Shown here piece by piece: positions 37,201 to 46,200 of a DNA stretch of 64,000 nucleotides. This stretch comes from Oxyruncus cristatus (lineage: Eukaryota; Chordata; Aves; Passeriformes; Cotingidae): positions 117,804 to 181,803 of the forward strand of contig VXAY01002049.1 of assembly GCA_013399855.1 (NCBI GenBank). The letters are read 5' to 3'. Position 1 is the first letter of the stretch, and each line of letters opens with the position of its first letter. Position numbers and translations under genes: made by a program. Below the pieces are notes generated by a model. The model made no database searches and was not told the origin of the DNA. It saw nothing but the letters and a program-made list of their open reading frames with translations.

Positions 37201-40200
37201 AGCCAAATATTAAACATTTCTATTCCATATCCACTGCTCTGCTGAGCTGGCTGGCAGCAGATTCCCAGGGAACTCACCTGGTTATATCCTCTGTCAGCTG
37301 GGCAGGATCTGGAGGATAAAACTTGACATTGAAGGTAAAATCCCAGGGGCCTCCTGCAATGACAAAGGAGAGGCTGAGAAAAGTCAACGCACCAGAACAG
37401 CTTTGTGACAGTCAGTTGTTATTAAAAAAGCTGGGAATACCCAACCTGATCTTCAACAGTTCACCCAGCAGATGTAACACTGATTTTACACTGCTCACTC
37501 TCACAGCTGGATGCAGCTTAACATCTGTATAAGATATGGGTTTATTTATAGGATACAAGCAGGAGAAAAAAAAAAAAGTAGGGCAGGGAAATACACACAA
37601 ATAAACCACTACTTGTGGCAAAAATTAAATTCATTGCTAAGAAGCTCAAAGACTCCCCTGTTCTTTCATTGATTGAAAAGGGATTCATGAAGAGAGGGCA
37701 GGGGTGGGCTGTAAGTTAATGAATTAGGATTGGTTTATCACTCAAGCCAATTTTCAAATTTCAGGAGGGGATGTGCTAAGTCACTTCTCAGCCTAATGCA
37801 CTGGGGTCAGGTGGTCAGACACAGGTTAAGCTCAGCCCAACACAAGTATCAATATCTGGATGAAGCCAGCAAGCACCAGGGTAGGAAGAGCTTTACAAGT
37901 CCAGACCTAAATGTGTAATGCTTAACGTTTAAAATAACACATAATGGTTAAAACAATGTTTGTTGCAAACCTGGTGCAGCACCACTGCAGGCATTAACTG
38001 GAGAGAGAATCCACATAATCACACTGGAACTGGCATTATGAGTGGTCTGGCCAGCCTGGGTGCCACAGCTGAAGGGGTTACTCTCTCTTTTCCTTGAAAA
38101 TAATCCCATTTCCCAGCAGAAAATAGTCCTGACCGGGTGATTTTCATAGTTACATCTCCCCCCCCTGCTGTGGCCCTTTAACACCAGCTCAAAATAAGAT
38201 TTCTTTCACAAAGAGAAGATCTGCCCCTGCGCTTCACCCAGAGGTTTATCCCAATCTCGCACAGGGAAGAGGGGGCACGGAGCATCCCTGGATTTACTTC
38301 TTATGCAACGCCATAACTGGGATTAAACACGAGGCATGTTGTTTTCATCACACACAGTTCAAAGCAAGCGATGCCAAGGGGTCATTTTAGGGAGCAGAGG
38401 TTTTCTGAAGCAACACACATCAGGGTGCACATAGTCATACCCACATTCAACCTATTTCCCAGTAAAATCTAATAATCTGCCATTTAACCCATCTCAGGGG
38501 ATCGGATTCCGTAAGAGGCTGCTGCTCATCACATTTATAAGATGACTTTTATGGATGGAGCAGCTCCTGCCCTTCAAACACATCCTGCTATTGATTCCAA
38601 GAGAAGCTGGTAAGACCAGGAGCTTTCCCTGCTCCGCAGCCCTGGGGTGTTTTCCCCCCCCTAATCTGGACTTAGTGACACACTTTGTCCTGTGCCTCCC
38701 ACTGAAAGCATCCCTAAAACAGTGTTTTCCTCTCATAAAACAGCATTATACTTCCCAAAAAATGTGTTCTATATCCAAAAACCAGAAGTTTACTTCCCAA
38801 ACCCAGTATTTTACTTCCAAAGCAGCCCAACTTGCCCCCAAGAGAAAACAAATGCCTCTGAAACGTTTTTAATTTTGACACTGCCCTCATCTTGAAGTAA
38901 TTCAGTGCTAAAATACCACTCTGGAGAGCACCTGGTGATACCAACCGAGCCATTTATCATTCCAGCACCCCCATTTGGACCCCAAAACAGCCTCAGAGTC
39001 TATCAAGCCTTGTTCCAGCACACAATTCTGCTCCAGGCTCTCCCAGTCTCCGTCGGGAGTTCAGTGGTTCCCACTGACACCCGTTTTCCAACAAGCAGCC
39101 ACCTCCCATTCCGGCCCTGCTGAGCCGGTGTTGCTTCGCTTCAGGCAAACACTCCCCAAGCCCACGTTTTGCCAAGGAAATGACATTTTTTCCTAAATCC
39201 AGAGCATCCCTAAGTCCTTAAGAAGGAGAGAAAGGACGCAGAGACTGCTTGAACTTGTGCTGATCCCTGCCAGCCACCCTCACTTGACCTCTCCCCATCC
39301 CTGGGCCCCCTCCAAGGCCATGTTATTTAGGGAAGAGGGGAGAAGCCTTCCCCCCCCACCAGATGATAAATTCAATCTACTTACCATGAACCTGCTTTTT
39401 TATTTCTTTGGCAGGATCCAGCCACGTCTGTAAGAGGATAAAAACATTCACAGTTTAACAGACATTCCAGAAACGCCACAGAAAGCTGCAAATTGCTAAA
39501 AATATGGCAAAAAAAAAAAAAAGGCAATATTTGACACTCAGGCAGCCATGGAAACTGGAGAGACAGTGCATTTTTTCACTACTTTTACTCCAGGCTGTGG
39601 TCTCGGGGGTGTATTTCCAATCATTCATCTACCAGGTACTCGTAGGGGAGGCAGGAGGAACAAGAGGGGGAAAAACAGGCAGAGGCTGCAGGTACAGCCA
39701 AGTCACAGCCACATCCAGCTACGAGGGGCAATTCTACAGCACCTTTTTTTTTTTTTTCCCCTCCAGAACCTTTAAATACAGGCAAATAGGATGTTTACAT
39801 TCATTTTAAGCACCCTGTCTCCCCACTTAGCCTACTCAGATCAAAGATCACCAAGACTTTCTATTATTAGCTCCGGTTTTCAACGACCTAATCACTGAAA
39901 TATGAGCGAAAACACCCAATTACCACGGAAGGCTGGAATCTTTCACAGGAGTGTGACATAAACTTCATTTCTTTTAACTATGACTCAAGTTTCTACTAAT
40001 TATCTCCGCTACAAATTTAGAAATATATCGTTTTTTTCCCTCTCCCCTCTGTAATTTGGGGGTTTGTGGGATGATGGTGCAACGTAAGCCACAAAAAACA
40101 GCTCCTGCTTTTTTCCATGGTCTGAGCCTTTCCCTTTGGAGAGCTCAGGGTCTGCCCCACCGCGGGGGATGGCACAGGGTTAATGACCCTCCTGCAGAGG

Positions 40201-43200
40201 CTACATTTAACCACCTTCTTCATTTTCACCAGCCCTGAGAAGGATTTAGACGCCCAGGTCTCCCGAGGTGAAGGAATTAACTCATTGAATCCCCCGAGCT
40301 AATCTCTCCTGACCAGAAGGACACGTAACTTCGTGGCAGGGAGACAGCCATACTTACATTTAATCCCCTCTTTTTATGTGCCTGTCCCTCTAACCTACAA
40401 AAGTAGGGGTGAAAAAGCCCATTTTGGAAAGGCAGACGGGCCACTTGCTGCCTTTTTAGGGCCACAGCTTCAAGCTGAGCACCTCCGTGGCCACGGCTGC
40501 TCGTTCCTGGGTTGGGCAGCCCAGGGTGCAGTCATGCATCCCACCCCGCCTGATCCAGCAGACAATGATGGGGACAGCAATTAACAGCACTTTTATCCCA
40601 TCGGGTCATGAATCAGTGGGAAACAATCCTCCCTTTCAGAGCAGTGAGCTCCTTGCTGCTCCAGCCGCTGTCACAACCTCCTAATCCCGCCGTCACCCTC
40701 GGCTACGCCCAACGTGGGTAAATAACCCTCCTCAGAAGGTTTATTCCTGAAATATCGAGGTGGAAAATGCCACATGCAAGCCCTCCCTGGCCGGGAATAC
40801 ACACACGTAGCTCTGCCTGCCCCAGGCAGCTGCAGGTGAGGTGCAGGAGCTCATCCTTGGATTCCTATTAACATCGTTTCTTCCTGCGAATCAGTAACTC
40901 CGTGTGGTGTCTTGTTTGAGGTCACAGCAGGAGAGAGACGGAGCTTCAAAGTTCAATGAAACACAACCAGAAAGATTCCAAAAAAACCCTCCAAAAATGG
41001 TGTTGTTCCCCCATCAGAGCAAACCAGACCAGGTTACTCCACACTGGAGCTGAACAACCCATGGACAGAGGCTTCACCTTCCTCAGCTACCGGCTCTGGG
41101 ACACAGACGTGACAAAACAATCTGTTTTCAGTCCCTACAGCTAAAAAGCTGCACAACCTCTCACCCCTTGTTAGCTGGGGGAAGGAGGTGCTTCTGCTTC
41201 TGGAAGAGTCGATGCTGAAAGCCTGGGCAGGTGAACAGCAAGTCCAGGGCTCTGGGAGATCGTGGAATAATTAGGGTTGGAAAAGCCCTTCAAGATCAAG
41301 TCCAACCACTAACCCAGCACTGCCCGGTCCACCACTAACCCATGTCCCTAAGCACATCTGCAGGCTTTTTGAACACTTTCCAGGACTCTTTTTGCTCTTA
41401 ATTGGATCTACAAGGACACCTACCCTTCCCTCTGCAAGAACAAACTCCCAGGGTAAAAAAACATCCAGGCTTTATACATGGAAACAGATTTCACACACAA
41501 GAAGATAGCAAGACACCAGAGACAGTAAAACAAACCTGAGTGGGAGCTCTGCCTGCCTCAGTGACAGGGTGTTATTTTGCCTGTGTGTTAAACATTATCA
41601 AGTATTTAATGGCAGATGTCTGTCAGCCCCATAACCATGGGTGAATGGTGCAGGTGGAGCAGTGGAACATTCAGAATATGGACCAACAAAACTGGTCTAA
41701 AGGACACAGAACTGGACCCTTCCTTTCAGTTTAGCTTTTGGCTTTGTGAAACAAACATTGAGTAACTGTTGAGTTAAAGGGTAACCAACGGGTTTAAAAG
41801 ATAAGACACTGCCTGAGGCAAACCAAACAAAGACCTTAAAGTGAAACCAGGAGTAGGAGCTTTGGTATGGAGTCATTAGTGTTCTGCAGGGCAAAGCCTC
41901 AGCTCCAAACTGCTCTGGGTGGCTCTAACCAAACCTTCCCAATGCTGACACCAGTGCCAGGGCAGCCTGGCTTCCTCAGCTGGAGTTCTGTAGCTTAATG
42001 GCAGCAAACAACTTAATTTGCAGCCAACTAATACAACAAATTTTCTCCAGGTGAAGTTCACCAGGATTCTATCATCCTGTGATTCATGCAGCCTTTCCAC
42101 TAAAACCCACGCTCCTGTAGTCACTTATTCACCATTTCTGCCTCTGTGATGACCCCTAACCCAGGTTTAGGGAGGACACTAAAAGCAGTTCTAAGGGGAG
42201 CTTGTGCCCCACCCCGGGGACATGATCCTTTGGAAGAGCTGAATCCCCCCGGGGCCAGAGCACCCTGGAAGAGCAGCAGCTTACCCTGGAGGTCGGTGTG
42301 TCCCATATGGCCAAGCCAAAGTAGTCTTCTTCCAGCAGATTGAGGTGGTCACAGACTTTCTTAAGCAGCTCCTGTCCCTTGGCATGTTTCTGCAAACACA
42401 CAAAGAAATCCTGTTGGACAGGCTGGGCTTTGCCTGTTCTCACTCACAGGAGAGGGGAGGAAGGGAATGGCACCAAACCACACTGTACACCATCAGTAAG
42501 GGGGGAAAAAAGCCCAGAGTAGCTTCAAACCACCCTTCCTGGCTCTTTCAGAGCAAGGACTCCTTACAGGAAAGAGCACCAGGCACAAGAATTCAATGGA
42601 GAGGGAACAGGAACACAGTGGGTCTCTCTCTTCTGACCAGCTCCGTGTCTGAAGCTCCCCCCAAGCTGACCTTCCCAACAGAGCTCAATAAACACCAAGG
42701 ATCTGTACGGGTTTTCCCTGCCAAGGTACACCCAGAGCCCCAATATCTCCTGGATCCAGGCCTGGTGATCAGACCTGGTGTGGATCAGAAGATGAACCTG
42801 CTGCTACAACCCACTGCTACAGTTGTTCATTTTGGGGACAACCTGACTTTCTTTAGGCTCAGAAAAAAAAACCCAGCAGCTCGGACCCACAGCCCATAAT
42901 TTTTTGTGGCCTTTCCATCACCCTGATCTGCTGATGAAAACCACCTTCTCCTGTTTGCCTCCTGCCCCCAGAGCTGCTCAGCACTTCTTGCCTCCAGAAA
43001 TACACTTGGAGCGTTCCTATTTCCTCTTTTTTCCACCCCCACCCCCCTCCAAATCCTGCAGATGTGAACTGGCCCTAGGAACAGATACCCTTTTAGTCCA
43101 AAAGCATGAAGGAAAACATCCCTGAGGCATAAAGCTATGGCAACCAGAAGCAGCTCATTCCATTGGAGCCTTTGTTAGAAGAAAGTGCCGTTCCAGTGAC

Positions 43201-46200
43201 GCAAAAGCAGCTTCACTAATGCCTTGCTGGTGCCCACAGCTCTCCTGTCACTCATCTCTGCATGGCAACTGCTCCAAGACCCCTGCCTGGTTTTATTCCT
43301 TGGCTTTATTCCAGCCTTTCAGCTGTCAGGTCCTTTGTGCACACGTTGTGACTCTATAGGTAACATAATGTATGTGTTAGCCTGGGTATCCCTCAAGGAA
43401 TTGGCACTGATCTAGGCATGAAAAACCTTCCAGGGGCTGTCAGTTGGAAAGGATGCCTGAAAGCACTAATTCTCCTTGGATAAAGGCATTTGGGCTGCTC
43501 TTTGCCTACACCTTTGCAATTCCTTCCCAATTAAATCTTAATAAACCCTCAAAACGCCAGAGTAGGATTATAGGGGTGTTAAAGCCCAGGGTGCCCGACA
43601 AGAGGGTCTCACTGACACAGTGGCCCCTCCTAATCCCCTCTGCAGTGCCCATCACGATCCTCTGGACCTACAGAGAGATTTCTCATGTCCTGCTCCAGTC
43701 AGGACCCCCCACACCACCAACAGGGTCCGTGCCAGCATCCAAAGGCATCGTGGACGTGCCACGGCAAGTTGTCACCGGGATTTTGGGGGAACAGTTCCCT
43801 TTTGGGGGGCTGCACACAGTATCCCTGGCCCAGGGGAAGGAGTTGGGGGCAGGACGCTCCGAGCTGATCCCAGGCCGTGCCAGCACCGCCATCGTTACAC
43901 AAACACCCGGCACTGACCTACTTGCCCAGGATCACCCAAGGTGACTGTTCCCACAAGGAACCCTGTGCCCAGATACCCTCTCCTGGCCCATTTACCAGCA
44001 GGACTGAGGGAAAACAAGCTGGTGGAACTATGCTCCAGTGGTAAGTACCAGATTATTAATATTCCAGACAAGTACTTCGATACTGAAATAGGGATTTCTG
44101 CTCGCTTTTTATTGCCCTGACAGCACCACGGCCCTGTGAGAGAATGCACAGAATAAAGCAGAAGAAAAGCTCTCAGATGAAGGGGTTTGCAGTGCTCTAA
44201 GTCAACATAATAATTTTAAATTGTTTACTGCAAATATATTCAACTGCAGGCTAAACACAGCGTGTTTTTCCTTACATCCAGGCACCAGCAGCCTGAGAAG
44301 GTGAAGGGACCTTGGGGAACTAGAAAAGCACAAATCAATTTGGCAGCCCATTTTATTCAAAGGAAAGGGGGCAAAAGATATTTAGACCATCCCAACTTGC
44401 CCCAAAAAACTAAACTCTGGCCTGGGATACAAATGAGAAACATGATGAACAGCAAGTGAGATAAAGTTTGGGTTTGGTGGTTTTTGGGTTTTTTTTTCAA
44501 ATCCTTCCTGCCTTTACAAAGCAAGACACCCTGGAATTGTAGAACAATAAAAAATAAAGATTCCTAGTACCCAGAGGCTTTTACAACACACTAAATAAGT
44601 TGTTATGGCTTACAGCAGGCTTGTTCTGCAGTAAAGCCTGTCATGTAATTCCCTGGCAGCACATTAGGCCCCTATTAAATCGTGTTTGTGGTGATTTTTC
44701 GAGAGGAGCAGAAGGGAGAGGGGGAGAGAGGAGAAGCAGAACCAAAAGCCCACAAGTACTTACATCCACAGCACACTCAAAAATGGTGTCATCCAGCAAG
44801 ACCACTTTGCAGTACATGTTTCTGTGCCTTTTCACTGCTTTCTGGGCAGCTTTCAAATCCTTGTCTGCTTTGGTCTCCGGAGTCTCTGGTTTAGGCTCCG
44901 GCTTGGCACACTCTTCCTTGGCTTCTCCTTCTTCCTTGTCCTCGGGGTCTTTGCCCTCTGGCTCCTGCTCGTCCCTCCTCTCCTCCTGTGCAGGCTGAAA
45001 CCCCCCCAACAGCCCCGTTTAGAGGTGTCAAACAAACAAAGCATCACACCAAACAAGCACTGCAGGGCTGGGGCCTCACCCAAAATTCTTTATCTGACTT
45101 CAACCCCTAACCCAGGACCTGGAGCAGCAGCTGGGGTGAGCAAGGGAATGATATTAATTTTTAAAGCCCTTCCAAGTCATTTTCAAGTCTTCATTTACTA
45201 AAGGATGTAATAAAAGAGGAAATAAGGGTTGATTAGAAAAATCGAGGCAGATTATATCCTGCAGATCTTCGTGGTGTTAATGACAGCTCCTTTGGGGCTG
45301 GGAAGGTTTTTGCCTCCCAGGAAAGACACCCAGTGCTCCCAGTACCAACCGGGCCATGGGCTCTGCTCCAGTGCACCCACCCTCTACATGGCAAAGGGGA
45401 ATGGCTTTAAACCCAAAGAGGAGAGATTTAGATGGGATATTAGGGAGAAATCCTTCCCTGTGAGGGTGGGGAGGCCCTGGCACAGGTTGCCCAGAGAAGC
45501 TGTGGCTGCCCCATCCCTGGGAGTGTCCAAGGCCAGGTTGGATAGGGCTTGGAGCAACCTGGGCTAGTGGAAGGTGTCCCTGCCCATTCCAACCCAAACC
45601 AGTCCACGACTCTGTGGCAGCAGTGGCACTAAAAGGGGTGGTCAGGGCTGGGATTTCATGGCCATCGGAGCTGACCAAGCAGCTCCCTGCCACCAAAAAG
45701 GGAAGGCAGCCCTCCCACCACTGTCCCTTTGCCTACAGAAGCACTTTGTGAGCCAGTTTAATTCACTGAAATAGCAGAAAAAGACGCAGTTTGGGGACAG
45801 GAAGGGGAAGGAAGCTGGTTTTTTTTTTTCCCCCCTCTGCCATTTCAGCAGGTTAACCGAGTTCACAGGAGGCTCTGACGAGCGCTGGAAGGGCTGGATG
45901 CAGCAGGAGCACAGCTGCAGCAGGGGAAGAGCGAAACCTTGTCTGTTCAAGCCATCACATCCCATGAAATCACACTCAGGCACAAGTGCACGGAGGTATT
46001 TAAAAACTAAATAATGTCCACAAGCTGCTGACTTCTGTTCCAGCAGAACTGGGACAATCGGGAGCGGGGAATCAGTCAAAGCTCCTAATGCCCGTCGGTC
46101 AGCATTTGTCAAACTGCAGCACCTCACAACTGCTGTCACAGCAGAAATATCTGCAGAGTGTCACAGTTCAGAAAGCCACTGACTGGGATCTAAAAATAAG

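Larger units (their letters stand above)
32559..42284. other. Introns of the FERM block, exons 5 to 12
   Basis: The intron 33440-34325 holds a retrocopy, the assembly gap and a UG microsatellite. 35079-36613 holds a CR1 end and a 233-codon minus-strand frame that I regard as chance. 39428-42284 holds a minus CR1 (41262-41390). 36833-37277 and 37354-39384 show no recognisable repeat or gene. Confidence 0.6.
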